NCBI RefSeq assembly: GCF_000967965.1
Contig: NZ_LACC01000023.1
Location: forward strand, 152,505-216,504
Direction of reading: 5' to 3'
DNA: 64,000 nucleotides
Origin: Pseudomonas fluorescens
GTDB lineage: Bacteria; Pseudomonadota; Gammaproteobacteria; Pseudomonadales; Pseudomonadaceae
Shown here: piece by piece, positions 1-8,215 of the stretch
Layout: every line of letters starts with the position of its first letter
How positions within the stretch are numbered: position 1 is the stretch's first letter
Made by a program: the position numbers and the translations under genes
Notes under the pieces: generated by a model
Told to the model about the DNA's origin: nothing
The model's input: the letters and a program-made list of their open reading frames with translations, nothing else
Database searches by the model: none

Positions 1-748
1 GTGCACTCGCAAGTGTGCCTTGCAGGCACGACAATGCCCTGTGCTGGCATATAAGTTACGAGTGTCTAAATAAATGCACTCAAGGTGTGCGCAACTAGGC
101 CTTGTTGTTATGATTTGCCCTGTTATGCAGCCGATCCTCCTTTCAGAAGGATGCAGGTGCAACGGCCTTGCACGCTTGATGTCGGGCCGAAAGCCCGTGG
201 ATCAAGCGGTTGGGTGCTCGGGTGAGCACGTTTATAGGGGCGCTGCCGTGGCCTTGTAGGGGATAGCCATACTGCGTTATCTCCTCTCCGATTGCCGTTG
301 TCCAAATCAGTGATTAGTGAGGGCAAGTTAATATTACAACTTGGCTACATGAATCGCTTATCTGCGTAAGTTATCTCGTACACGCTCGGCGAGAATCGTT
401 ACCGGTGGTATGAACGGCGCGTTTGGACATAGTTCCAGTCCGCTCATCGTCAAATCTGAAATTTCTTGAAATATTGAGAAAGATGGCACTGCTCTCAAAC
501 TGATAGCACTTACCGTTTCGCCCTTTATATATAGGCGGATCATTGGGCAGGATATTTTTTTGCCACTACTGTTAAAAAAAGTCAGTGCCACTACGCAAAA
601 AAATGATTGAAGTCGAGTGAAACTAAAGTTAGAAAACTGGTCGGTATTTTTCTGGCGCCATAAAAATGGCGAAAAGGCGGGGAAGGCTGAAGTGAGTCAA
701 GGGTCGGCGCACCAGGGGGGTGAGGAGGTCGTGCGCCGACCGGATGCA
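1..748. other. Gene-poor stretch at window start
   Basis: No gene can be assigned with confidence. The part from about 300 to 650 is clearly richer in A+T than the rest of the window. A small minus-strand reading frame (GTG at 591, stop at 358, 77 codons) is open but has no convincing ribosome binding site and matches no family I know. An 11-bp inverted repeat (702-712 with 731-741) lies just past the yaaA stop and could fold at the 3' end of that transcript, although no T-run follows. Short hairpins also occur near 16-30 and 183-197. I cannot tell whether 1-300 is the tail of an upstream gene's transcript. Confidence 0.4.
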
Positions 749-1528
749 TCACTCTGGTGCGTGGTCTCGCAGAAACACCAGATTGTCCGGCTTGGACTGT
801 TCGGCGCTGTAGCGATAGCCCTGAACGTCGAACTGCTTGAGGGTGGCCGGGTCGTTGATGCGTTCTTCGATGACGAAGCGGCTCATCAAGCCGCGGGCCT
901 TTTTCGCGTAGAAGCTGATGATCTTGTACTGGCCGTTCTTCAGGTCCTTGAATTCGGTATTGATGATGCGCGCGTTCAAGGCGTTGCGTTTGACCGCCGA
1001 GAAGTACTCGTTGGACGCCAGGTTGAGCAGCACGTCATCGCCCTGGTCGACCAGGGCTTCGTTCAGCCATTCGCTGATGCGCGTGCCCCAGAAGGCATAC
1101 AGATCCTTGCCCCGGGCGTTGGCCAGCCTGGTGCCCATTTCCAGGCGATAGGGTTGCATCAGGTCTAGCGGGCGCAGCAGGCCATAGAGGCCCGAGAGCA
1201 TGCGCAGGTGTTTTTGGGCGTAGTCGAAATCGTCTTCGCTGAGGGTTTGCGCATTCATGCCGGTGTACACATCGCCCTTGAAGGCCAGCAGCGCCTGCTT
1301 GGCGTTTTCCGGGGTGAACGCAGGCGTCCAGCTGCCGAAACGCGCGGCGTTGAGCCCGCCGATCTTGTCGGAGACGTGCATCAACTCACTGATTTGCGCG
1401 GGCGTCAGCTCACGCAATTGCAGGATCAACTCCTGGGAGTGGTCGAGGTACTGCGGCTGGGTGAAGCGCTGGGTCGCCGGCGGTGTTTCATAGTCGAGGG
1501 TCTTGGCGGGTGAAATCACCATCAGCAT
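749..1528 (-). CDS. yaaA: Peroxide stress protein YaaA (DUF328/UPF0246)
   Basis: A 259-residue protein of the YaaA family, the usual length. It opens with MLMVISPAKTLDYE, whose SPAKTL segment is the family signature, and carries the KKARGLMSRF block near the C-terminus. In E. coli YaaA limits intracellular free iron during hydrogen peroxide stress and binds DNA. The start at 1528 is chosen because GGAG lies 8 nt upstream and the family motif begins immediately; the frame stays open further upstream but there runs into a REP repeat. The gene is monocistronic and transcribed away from the polysaccharide deacetylase gene. No OxyR or Fur site was identified. Confidence 0.93.
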   Translation of the reverse strand: MLMVISPAKTLDYETPPATQRFTQPQYLDHSQELILQLRELTPAQISELMHVSDKIGGLNAARFGSWTPAFTPENAKQALLAFKGDVYTGMNAQTLSEDDFDYAQKHLRMLSGLYGLLRPLDLMQPYRLEMGTRLANARGKDLYAFWGTRISEWLNEALVDQGDDVLLNLASNEYFSAVKRNALNARIINTEFKDLKNGQYKIISFYAKKARGLMSRFVIEERINDPATLKQFDVQGYRYSAEQSKPDNLVFLRDHAPE

Positions 1529-1642
1529 GAAGTCGTCTCCTTTAATCGTGGCGGCGATTCTAGGGGGTTGTCCTCGTTGACTCCAGCTATGGCGTCCATA
1601 GGTGATGGCCGGTGGAGCACGGATTTTGTCTGGATGGGCTTC

Positions 1643-1774
1643 TGTGGCGAGGGAGCTTGCTCCCGCTCGAGCGCGAAGCGGTCGCAAAACCGGTAGTCGG
1701 GGTCTGGCTGAAGGAATGTGATGACAGGTTTAGGTCTGCTTCGCAGCCCAGCGGGAGCAAGCTCCCTCGCCACA
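1643..1774. repeat. REP pair, family 1 (TGTGGCGAGGGAGC type)
   Basis: Two inverted copies of a REP palindrome. TGTGGCGAGGGAGCTTGCTC starts at 1643 and its reverse complement ends at 1774, with an imperfectly paired centre. The same family recurs at 18169, 22323, 30405, 50101 and 53331. Paired REPs of this kind (REPINs) are abundant in fluorescens-group Pseudomonas and are moved by a RAYT transposase, which is not in this window. It lies between the divergent yaaA and deacetylase genes. Confidence 0.88.
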
Positions 1775-1852
1775 GAAAGCATTCATGCCTCAGGAGGAGT
1801 GGGTGCCTTATCAGCTATAGTGCCGCGCGGGTTTTGTTATGGAGACATCCCA

Positions 1853-2977
1853 TTGCGTATCGCTTTTCTCATCTCGATCTGGCTACTCAGCTTCGGCGCC
1901 ATCGCGGCACCAAGCGATGTGGCGACGCTCGATCGCAGCACCTGGCCGGAAAAACTCGGCAACCCGACGCTGTTCGACGTGGCGTCGAGGGCCGAGATCC
2001 TCATGTTTTCCAGCGTCCTGTTGGCCAGCGAGGCACTGGATGAACCCGCCCTGGCCCAGCGCCTGGGCTTGCGCACGATCAATCTGGAATCGGTCAACCG
2101 GGTTCGCCAGCGTATGTGGCAACGGCTTCTGGCCAACTACAACTTCGCCCAACAGAGCTGCGACCAGGATGCCTCCTTCTGTTTTCTGGTCGAAGACATG
2201 CCCACCTTGCGCGAGCAGGCTGCCAAATTCCAGGTCGGCGCAGACAGCTACTACACCAAGTGGGCCGAGCCGAGCCGTGTGTTCCACACCCAGTACCTGG
2301 ACGAACAGTTGCGCAAGGCGGCTTTGTTTCCACAAACCAGCAGCGAAGTCGATCATTTTGGCGACTATGAGCGCAGCGGCGACGGGATGCATGACCGGCT
2401 GTTTCTGCTGACCTTCGACAGCGCCGCCAACGCCGCGCCGGATAACACCGCCTGGGTCGCCGAGTACCTGCGCAAGTCGAACCTGAGCGGGACGTTCTTC
2501 GTCCTTGGCAAGGACATCCAGGCGCGTTTGGCCGAGCATTCGGTGAGTAACCTGCAAGCGACCTACTCGAGCCAGTGCATCGGCGTACAAGGCTGGGAGT
2601 TCCGTTCCCACAGCCACTGGCAGGACTGGCAGGATTCGGTGCACCGCAGCGCCGAACTGGTCAAAAGCAAGCTGCCGGAGAACTACGTGCCCCTGTTCCG
2701 TCCGCCCGACGGTCAGCGCCGTTCAGATGCCGAAGGCTTCTTCAAGACTCAGGGTCTGCAGGTAGCGTTGTGGGACATCGACGCCCAGGACGGCGCCGGC
2801 AAACTCAAGGGCAACCCGAGTGCGCAACGGGTGCTGACCCTGATGCTGCTGTGGCGGCACGGAGTGATCAATTTCAATGTGAAACAGGATGCAGTGAAAA
2901 CGACGTTGCCGTGGCTGGTCACGCAAACGGCGCCTGTCGGAATCGGCTGGGAGGATTGCCAGGATGCGTTTCGCTGA
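1853..2977 (+). CDS. Exported polysaccharide deacetylase family protein
   Basis: A 374-residue secreted protein of the NodB-homology (carbohydrate esterase 4-like) fold. The start is a TTG at 1853 with GGAG 8 nt upstream; this places a clean signal peptide (MRIAFLISIW...GAIAA) at the N-terminus, whereas longer forms would not begin with one. Motifs seen are TFDS at about residue 187 (in place of TFDD), the metal-binding HSHW at about 253 and RPPDG at about 283. Such enzymes remove acetyl groups from cell-wall or capsule sugars. The second Asp of the first motif is Ser here, so catalytic competence is uncertain. Its substrate cannot be inferred from the neighbours. Confidence 0.8.
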   Translation: MRIAFLISIWLLSFGAIAAPSDVATLDRSTWPEKLGNPTLFDVASRAEILMFSSVLLASEALDEPALAQRLGLRTINLESVNRVRQRMWQRLLANYNFAQQSCDQDASFCFLVEDMPTLREQAAKFQVGADSYYTKWAEPSRVFHTQYLDEQLRKAALFPQTSSEVDHFGDYERSGDGMHDRLFLLTFDSAANAAPDNTAWVAEYLRKSNLSGTFFVLGKDIQARLAEHSVSNLQATYSSQCIGVQGWEFRSHSHWQDWQDSVHRSAELVKSKLPENYVPLFRPPDGQRRSDAEGFFKTQGLQVALWDIDAQDGAGKLKGNPSAQRVLTLMLLWRHGVINFNVKQDAVKTTLPWLVTQTAPVGIGWEDCQDAFR

Positions 2978-3313
2978 AAATGACAAAACCCCGTAAACAT
3001 TGGGTTTTTGGCAATTTTGGAAGGGGATTCGTTGCGGGTGGACTTCCGACTTTAAACGGGTGATGGCAGTCCGCCAAGTGCTATTGGTCAATCTGCAAAA
3101 TAAACTTCAAAAAAGCGTCAAAGTACTTTTTTCTGTCACACGTTTTGGAGTATTACGAAGACAGACCGCCGAAACCTGCAACACAGGTGGCGTCTTCCAA
3201 GACCCCGCATGTATGCAGAACACTTGAGTCCCCGCAGGTGTATTCGGCAGTCACTTCGAGGCGCAGCACTGTCAAGGTATTGCGTCGAATGGCTCCCACA
3301 AAGGTGACCGAGT
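2978..3313. other. Intergenic region upstream of the PhoH-type gene
   Basis: About 336 bp. It holds the terminator of the preceding gene at its left end; the rest presumably contains the promoter of the PIN-PhoH gene. No recognisable operator, RNA gene or small coding region was seen. Confidence 0.4.
2985..3009 (+). terminator. Probable rho-independent terminator after the deacetylase gene
   Basis: AAAACCC and GGGTTTTT form a short stem around a 10-nt loop, ending in a run of five T. It begins 8 nt after the stop codon. The stem is short, so strength is uncertain. Confidence 0.5.
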
Positions 3314-4708
3314 ATGGATGATCACGGACGTAGCTCTTCTTCCAACCAGCCAATCCTTTATGTACTCGATACCAACGTATTGATTCACGATCCAAACGCG
3401 CTGCTTAACTTCGAAGAACACCACGTCGCGATCCCGATGACCGTGCTGGAAGAGCTCGACAAGCTCAAGAGCGGGCATCACAGCGTAGCCGCCGAATGCC
3501 GCCAGGCCATCCGCCTGATCGACAAGACCCTGGGCGATGCCTCACCCGAGGACGTCGAGCAGGGTGTGCCGATCCAGCGTGGCAAAAGCGGACCCAAGGG
3601 TTTGCTGTCAATTCTGATGAGCAGACATGCCGAGCCGAACCTGATTCTGCCCGAGCACCTGAACGACAACAAAATCATCAATCAACTGATCGACCTGCAC
3701 GCTCGCGACCCTAAGAAGCCTGTGGTGCTGGTCACCAAAGACATCAACATGCGCCTCAAGGCGCGCGCCTGCGGGATCGCGGCCGAGGACTACAGCACCG
3801 ACCAACTGGTCGATGACGTGTCCTTGCTACCCAACGGCTACCACAACATGAGCGGCTCTTTCTGGGACCGCGTGAGCAAGGTCGAAACCCGTCAGGACCA
3901 CGGCCGCACCTGGCATCAGGTGCAATTGATCGACAACCTGCCGGCAGTGCACATCAACGAGTTCATCATTGATGAACAGGGCTTTGTCGGCTGGATCAAG
4001 GAGATTGAAGAGGACCGCTTGCTTATCCTCGACCTGCACCAGGAACCGCTGCTGCACCAGGAAGCCTGGGGCCTGAAGCCGCGTGATATCTATCAGAGCC
4101 TGGCGTTGTACGCCTTGCTCGATCCGGACATCCACCTGGTCAACCTGTCGGGTGCCGCGGGTTCGGGTAAAACCATCCTGGCGCTGGCCGCTGCGATCGA
4201 GCAGACCATGGTCAGCAAACGTTATCGCCGCATCATCGCCACCCGCAGCGTGCAGGGCCTGGACCAGGAAATCGGCTTCCTGCCCGGCACCGAGGCGGAA
4301 AAAATGGAGCCGTGGCTGGGCGCCATCACCGACAACCTCGAAGCCTTGCACATGGATGACGAAAGCACCCATGGCAGCGTCGACTACATCCTCAGCAAAG
4401 TGCCATTGCAGTTCAAATCCCTCAACTACATCCGGGGCCGCAGCTTCCAGCAGAGCCTGATTTTGATCGACGAATGCCAGAACCTCACACCGCACCAGAT
4501 GAAAACCATCATCACCCGTGCCGGCGCCGGTTCCAAAGTGGTGTGCCTGGGCAACCTGGCACAGATCGATACCCCTTACCTGTCCGCGACCAGCTCCGGG
4601 CTGACCTACCTCACTGAACGCTTCAAGGACTTCCCGAACGGGGTGCACATCACCCTGCAAGGGGTACCACGCTCGATCCTGGCCGAATACGCCGAAACGC
4701 ATTTGTAA
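3314..4708 (+). CDS. PIN domain-PhoH family ATPase
   Basis: A 464-residue two-domain protein. The N-terminal part (about 1-150) is a PIN nuclease domain opening with YVLDTNVLIHD, which contains the first acidic metal ligand. The C-terminal part (about 250-464) is a PhoH-type P-loop ATPase with Walker A GAAGSGKT at 280-287 and a Walker B-like LILIDECQNL. Proteins of this build (YlaK, and PhoH2 more loosely) are thought to act as RNA helicase-nucleases, but the role in Pseudomonas is not settled. The ATG at 3314 has AAGGTG at good spacing. Monocistronic, with a strong terminator directly after it. This is not the PhoH partner of YbeY, which lacks the PIN domain. Confidence 0.88.
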   Translation: MDDHGRSSSSNQPILYVLDTNVLIHDPNALLNFEEHHVAIPMTVLEELDKLKSGHHSVAAECRQAIRLIDKTLGDASPEDVEQGVPIQRGKSGPKGLLSILMSRHAEPNLILPEHLNDNKIINQLIDLHARDPKKPVVLVTKDINMRLKARACGIAAEDYSTDQLVDDVSLLPNGYHNMSGSFWDRVSKVETRQDHGRTWHQVQLIDNLPAVHINEFIIDEQGFVGWIKEIEEDRLLILDLHQEPLLHQEAWGLKPRDIYQSLALYALLDPDIHLVNLSGAAGSGKTILALAAAIEQTMVSKRYRRIIATRSVQGLDQEIGFLPGTEAEKMEPWLGAITDNLEALHMDDESTHGSVDYILSKVPLQFKSLNYIRGRSFQQSLILIDECQNLTPHQMKTIITRAGAGSKVVCLGNLAQIDTPYLSATSSGLTYLTERFKDFPNGVHITLQGVPRSILAEYAETHL

Positions 4709-4720
4709 TCGCTTCATCGA

Positions 4721-4753
4721 AACCGGGCGGCCGCAAGGTCGCCCGGTTTTTTT
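4721..4753 (+). terminator. Rho-independent terminator after PhoH-type gene
   Basis: Stem AACCGGGC (4721-4728) with GCCCGGTT (4741-4748), running into seven T. It lies 12 nt after the stop codon. Confidence 0.88.
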
Positions 4754-4839
4754 GTACGCGGCGTAAAGGCCCGTGCCTCAGGCCAGACCCAATACCGATG
4801 AATGTGTTTCTGCAAAGCTTGGCGCGAAAGCAGTCTTAT

Positions 4840-5283
4840 TTACAGAGATTGCGAAAAATAGCTATTGAGGGTTTCCGTAAGAATTGATTGAGCGTTCAAT
4901 ACCTCTTGGGTCGGCTCAGGCTGTGAGCTACTGAACTTTTTTCGCGTCCAGCTGAAAAAGAAGGGGCCATCAATAATACGTTCATTGTGTTCTGCCAAAT
5001 ATAACTTGGTCACGGAGGCATACCTGGGGAAAACATGAAAGTGCAGTTCATGATTGAGTTCGGAAATACGCATTATGTATATTTTTTCAGGAGAAAATAG
5101 AGTGTTTAAGGCTCGCTCCGTAAATGCCAAGCCTTTCATCAGTTCAGCACTTTCCGTCGAACTTAACTCTTCCAGTTTAAATATCTTCCGCTTGAGAGAA
5201 ATAATCATGTAGCCCGGGATGTCACAGTCCCGGCAGTGAGAGATTACGATGTGTTTTCCTGAGTAAATTGTCCGCGCTGACAT
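4840..5283 (-). CDS. HIT-like (histidine triad superfamily) protein, A+T-rich gene
   Basis: A 147-residue protein resembling the histidine triad hydrolase/transferase fold. After CRDCDIPGYMII and an alpha-helical stretch comes NHELHFHVFPRY at residues 77-88. This matches the HIT motif H-x-H-x-H-hydrophobic, except that the first His position is Glu79; His81 (the usual nucleophile position) and His83 are present. HIT proteins hydrolyse dinucleoside polyphosphates or nucleoside phosphoramidates, but the substrate here is unknown. The start at 5283 is supported by GGGAGG 6 nt upstream; an ATG 24 nt further out has no such site. The gene and its upstream region are visibly more A+T-rich than the neighbours, suggesting acquisition. 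Confidence 0.6.
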   Translation of the reverse strand: MSARTIYSGKHIVISHCRDCDIPGYMIISLKRKIFKLEELSSTESAELMKGLAFTERALNTLFSPEKIYIMRISELNHELHFHVFPRYASVTKLYLAEHNERIIDGPFFFSWTRKKFSSSQPEPTQEVLNAQSILTETLNSYFSQSL

Positions 5284-5879
5284 GACTAGCCTCCCGTGTG
5301 CCACCATGGTTGACGTGTAGGACCTGCCCCGTTGAGCTGCTGCCGGAGGTCAGTAGAAAAAACCTTATGCGATACCTCAGTACTGAAATTTTAGAATCGT
5401 TAGCTTTCTTGGTCAGTTTTTCTCGAATTAACAAATCGGTCTAACATTCAGTTGTAGGAAGTTTCATGGCGGGCCATTAGTGCGTACTTACGGAAAATTC
5501 TTACGTCAGAATTTGTTATAAAATAATCAGTAACTTATCGGCTGGTGCACCAATTAAAGCTGATCGCTGATGTCAGAAAAAGCGAATGTTCAGTAGACTT
5601 TTGTTACATTTCTTTCTGTTGTTTGGCATGACTTTAATTTGTGTTTTTTAAACTTAATAAGGAATCGCATCTGAAACTGTCCACCGAGTCCGGGCGTATG
5701 AGGAACCTGTGGGAGCGAGCTTGCTCGCGATGACGGTGTGTCAGTCGACATCTCGGGTTAATGACAGGCCGCTATCGCGAGCAAGCTCGCACACATTGGT
5801 TTGTGGTGGGCCGACAATCGTGCGTGCGGAAATCTGACCCGCAGGTTTACAATCGACGCTCCTGATCAGGAGTAATCCC
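5284..5879. other. A+T-rich intergenic region with a REP pair at its right end
   Basis: About 600 bp between the divergent HIT-like gene and moaC. The part from 5330 to 5680 is A+T-rich with many T-runs and no convincing reading frame on either strand. The REP pair at 5708-5795 follows, and then the moaC ribosome binding site. The promoter of the HIT-like gene should lie on the minus strand near its left end. Confidence 0.45.
5708..5795. repeat. REP pair, family 2 (TGTGGGAGCGAGC type), outward ends
   Basis: TGTGGGAGCGAGCTTGCTCG starts at 5708; an inverted, slightly degenerate copy (GCGAGCAAGCTCGCACACA) ends at 5795. The TGTGGGAG ends face outward. Same family as the pairs at 7074, 8113, 28745, 39487 and 58653. 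Confidence 0.82.
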
Positions 5880-6353
5880 GTGCTGACTCATCTCGATTCC
5901 CAAGGTCGCGCCAACATGGTCGACGTCACTGAAAAAGCCGTGACGTTCCGTGAGGCGACCGCTCAAGCGCTGGTGCGCATGCTGCCCGAAACCCTGCAGA
6001 TGATCGTCAGTGGCGGCCACCCCAAGGGTGATGTGTTTGCCGTGGCGCGCATTGCCGGCATTCAGGCGGCGAAGAAGACCAGCGATCTGATTCCCCTGTG
6101 CCATCCGCTGATGCTGACCGGCGTCAAGGTCGAGCTCAGTGCCGAAGGCGACGATTCGGTGCGCATCGTGGCGCGCTGCAAGCTGTCCGGGCAGACCGGC
6201 GTCGAGATGGAAGCCTTGACCGCCGCCAGTGTCGCCGCGCTGACCATCTACGACATGTGCAAGGCCGTTGACCGCGGCATGACCATCGAAAGCGTGCGTC
6301 TGCTGGAGAAGGTCGGCGGCAAGAGCGGACATTTCCAGGCGGAGCAGCCATGA
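5880..6353 (+). CDS. moaC: Cyclic pyranopterin monophosphate synthase MoaC
   Basis: A 157-residue MoaC homologue of normal length. With MoaA it converts GTP-derived 3',8-cyclo-GTP into cyclic pyranopterin monophosphate, the first committed molybdenum-cofactor intermediate. It has the conserved N-terminal DSQGRANMVDV block, the GDVFAVARIAGI and PLCHPL segments, and AVDRGMTI near the end. The start is GTG at 5880 with AGGAG 6 nt upstream. It is first in a moaC-moaD-moaE cluster and overlaps moaD by 4 nt (ATGA). moaA is not in the window. A molybdopterin enzyme, a possible client of the pathway, lies at 61357. Confidence 0.96.
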   Translation: MLTHLDSQGRANMVDVTEKAVTFREATAQALVRMLPETLQMIVSGGHPKGDVFAVARIAGIQAAKKTSDLIPLCHPLMLTGVKVELSAEGDDSVRIVARCKLSGQTGVEMEALTAASVAALTIYDMCKAVDRGMTIESVRLLEKVGGKSGHFQAEQP

Positions 6354-6592
6354 AGGTTACCGTGAAGTTTTTCGCTCGTTATCGTGAAGCGCTGGGGCTG
6401 GACTCGGTGAAAGTGGAGGGCAACTTCGCCACCGTCGACGACGTCCGCGCGCTGTTGGCCCAACGTGACGGTGCCGAGGTGTTGAGCGAGCAAAACCTGA
6501 TGTGCGCCCGCAATGAAGACCTGTGCCAGCTCGACGAGCCGGTCAGCGAGGGCGATGAAGTGGCGTTCTTTCCGACTGTGACCGGAGGCTGA
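6350..6592 (+). CDS. moaD: Molybdopterin synthase small subunit MoaD
   Basis: An 80-residue ubiquitin-like sulfur carrier ending in TVTGG, the Gly-Gly tail that is thiocarboxylated by MoeB plus a sulfur donor. Together with MoaE it inserts two sulfurs into cyclic pyranopterin monophosphate to make molybdopterin. The ATG overlaps the moaC stop (ATGA), implying translational coupling, and moaE begins 3 nt after its stop. Confidence 0.95.
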   Translation: MKVTVKFFARYREALGLDSVKVEGNFATVDDVRALLAQRDGAEVLSEQNLMCARNEDLCQLDEPVSEGDEVAFFPTVTGG

Positions 6593-6595
6593 GCC

Positions 6596-7048
6596 ATGGC
6601 GATTCGCGTGCAGTCCACGGCGTTCGACCCAGGTGCCGAAGTCAATGCCATGCACGATGCCAATGTCGGCGTGGGTGCGGTGGTGAGTTTTGTCGGCTAT
6701 GTGCGCGACTTCAATGACGGCCTCGACGTCGCCGGGATGTTCCTCGAACACTATCCGGGCATGACTGAAAAAGCCCTCGGCAAGATCGCCATCGAGGCCG
6801 AGCAGCGCTGGCCGCTGCTCAAGCTGGAAGTGCTGCACCGCATCGGCGCCCTGGAACCGGGCGAGCCGATTGTCTTCGTCGGCGCGGCCAGCGCCCACCG
6901 TCAGGCGGCATTCGACGCCTGCGCCTTTGTCATGGATTACCTGAAAACCCGTGCACCGTTCTGGAAGAAAGAAATCACCAGTGACGGGCCGCGTTGGGTC
7001 GAGGGGCGTGACAGTGATCATGCGGCGGCGGATCGCTGGAAGCAGTAA
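6596..7048 (+). CDS. moaE: Molybdopterin synthase catalytic subunit MoaE
   Basis: A 150-residue MoaE homologue. Family features include GAVVSFVGYVRD near the N-terminus, FLEHYPGM, VGAASAHRQAAF, and the lysine-rich KTRAPFWKKE that contributes catalytic lysines. The protein pairs with MoaD in the heterotetrameric molybdopterin synthase. It is last in moaCDE; no intrinsic terminator follows, but a REP pair starts 26 nt after the stop and may stabilise or end the transcript. Confidence 0.96.
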   Translation: MAIRVQSTAFDPGAEVNAMHDANVGVGAVVSFVGYVRDFNDGLDVAGMFLEHYPGMTEKALGKIAIEAEQRWPLLKLEVLHRIGALEPGEPIVFVGAASAHRQAAFDACAFVMDYLKTRAPFWKKEITSDGPRWVEGRDSDHAAADRWKQ

Positions 7049-7073
7049 TTTCTGCGGCGTCTCTGATTAAGCC

Positions 7074-7145
7074 ATCGCGAGCAGGCTCGCTCCTACAGTA
7101 GATATGTGTTCGCAGGACCACTGTGGGAGCGAGCCTGCTCGCGAT
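7074..7145. repeat. REP pair, family 2, inward-end orientation
   Basis: ATCGCGAGCAGGCTCGCTCC begins at 7074 and its inverted partner ends at 7145. The TGTRGGAG ends face each other in the middle, the opposite topology to the pair at 5708. It lies between moaE and the substrate-binding protein gene. Confidence 0.85.
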
Positions 7146-7228
7146 GCACCACTAAAAATCTTGCTGATCCACCACCCGACCATCGGCCGGAACGGGCTGC
7201 ATTTGCCTCATTGACGATTAATACATAA

Positions 7229-7245
7229 AAGTCCAGTATGGAATT
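7229..7245 (+). promoter_or_regulatory. Probable DauR-type operator before the binding-protein gene
   Basis: GTCCAGTATGGAA at 7231-7243 is an imperfect palindrome (TCCA-gta-TGGA). It matches 11 of 13 positions of the perfect palindrome GTCCATTATGGAC found upstream of dauB (11113-11125). Its site about 85 nt before the ATG fits a promoter-proximal operator. Assignment to DauR is inference from the shared locus. Confidence 0.5.
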
Positions 7246-7325
7246 ATAAGTACAAAAAAGGTTTCCACCCGTTTCAGCTTTTTCTTCTGTCTTGCCAAAC
7301 CAACAACAACCGCGAGAAAACGAAC

Positions 7326-8102
7326 ATGAAGAAGTTCCCCCTCATCACCGGTCTGGCCCTGAGCCTGTTGGCGTGCAGCGCTGTGTTCGCCGCCGAGAAA
7401 ACCTTGCGCATCGGTATCGAAGCGGCGTATCCACCGTTCGCCTCGAAAACCGACAAAGGCGAAATCGTCGGTTTCGACTATGACATCGGCAACGCCCTGT
7501 GCGCGCAGATGAAGGCCAAGTGTGTGTGGGTCGAAGGCGAGTTCGACGGTCTGATTCCTTCCCTGAAAGTGAAGAAAATCGACATGGCGCTGTCGTCCAT
7601 GACCATCAACGAAGACCGCAAGAAGTCGGTGGACTTCACCCACAAGTACTATTTCACTTCGTCGCGTCTGGTGATGAAGGATGGTGCGGTGGTGGATGAT
7701 CAGTACGCCAGCCTCAAGGGCAAGACTGTCGGCGTGCAGCGCGCCACCACCACCGACCGTTACGCCACCGAGGTGTTCGAGCCCAAGGGCATCAACGTCA
7801 AGCGCTACAGCAACAACGAAGAAATCTACATGGACCTGGCAGCCGGCCGCCTCGACGCGATTTTTGCCGACACCATTCCACTGAATGACTTCCTGTCGAT
7901 GCCGCGTGGCAAGGGTTACGCCTTTGCCGGGCCGGAGCTGAAAGATCCGAAGTATGTGGGCGAGGGTGCGGGGATTGCGGTGCGCAAGGGCAACACCGAA
8001 CTGGTCAGCGAGCTGAACACGGCCATTGATGGCATTCGTGCCAGTGGGGAGTACCAGAAGATTTCGGACAAGTACTTCAAGTCCGATATCTACGGCGACT
8101 GA
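7326..8102 (+). CDS. Basic amino acid ABC transporter substrate-binding protein (arginine/ornithine type)
   Basis: A 258-residue periplasmic binding protein of the HisJ/ArgT type (SBP_bac_3 family). It has a signal peptide (MKKFPLITGLALSLLACSAVFA) followed by LRIGIEAAYPPF, FDYDIGNALC and FDGLIPSLKVKKIDMALSSM. The C-terminus DKYFKSDIYGD is typical of arginine/ornithine binders. No permease or ATPase gene adjoins it, so it probably serves a transporter encoded elsewhere. It is divergent from the dauB-dauA-dauR operon, as in the P. aeruginosa dau region, and a palindrome shared with the dauB promoter suggests co-regulation by DauR. REP pairs flank it on both sides. Confidence 0.88.
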   Translation: MKKFPLITGLALSLLACSAVFAAEKTLRIGIEAAYPPFASKTDKGEIVGFDYDIGNALCAQMKAKCVWVEGEFDGLIPSLKVKKIDMALSSMTINEDRKKSVDFTHKYYFTSSRLVMKDGAVVDDQYASLKGKTVGVQRATTTDRYATEVFEPKGINVKRYSNNEEIYMDLAAGRLDAIFADTIPLNDFLSMPRGKGYAFAGPELKDPKYVGEGAGIAVRKGNTELVSELNTAIDGIRASGEYQKISDKYFKSDIYGD

Positions 8103-8112
8103 TCAACCGCTT

Positions 8113-8182
8113 TCGCGAGCAGGCTCGCTCCTACAGGGTACGGTGTACACCGATCCATTGTAGGAGCGAGCCTGCTCGCGAT
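8113..8182. repeat. REP pair, family 2, inward-end orientation
   Basis: TCGCGAGCAGGCTCGCTCCT starts at 8113; the inverted copy ends at 8182. It lies 10 nt after the binding-protein stop and between that gene and the convergent dauR, and may act as a shared 3' stem-loop. Confidence 0.85.
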
Positions 8183-8215
8183 GAGGTCAGATCAAACACT
8201 ACAAAATCTCCGGGC

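Noticed and set aside
358..591. A small A+T-rich minus-strand frame of 77 codons near the window start
   Set aside because: It is open and does not look like a shadow of another gene, but it has no ribosome site and no recognisable family, so I note it only within the region entry.
655..670. CGCCAT-aaaa-ATGGCG hairpin downstream of yaaA
   Set aside because: It is short with no T-run on the minus strand, so it is not supported as the yaaA terminator.
7211..7250. TTGACG ... TATAAG as a promoter for the binding-protein gene
   Set aside because: The boxes are 28 nt apart, far from the 16-18 nt needed by sigma-70.
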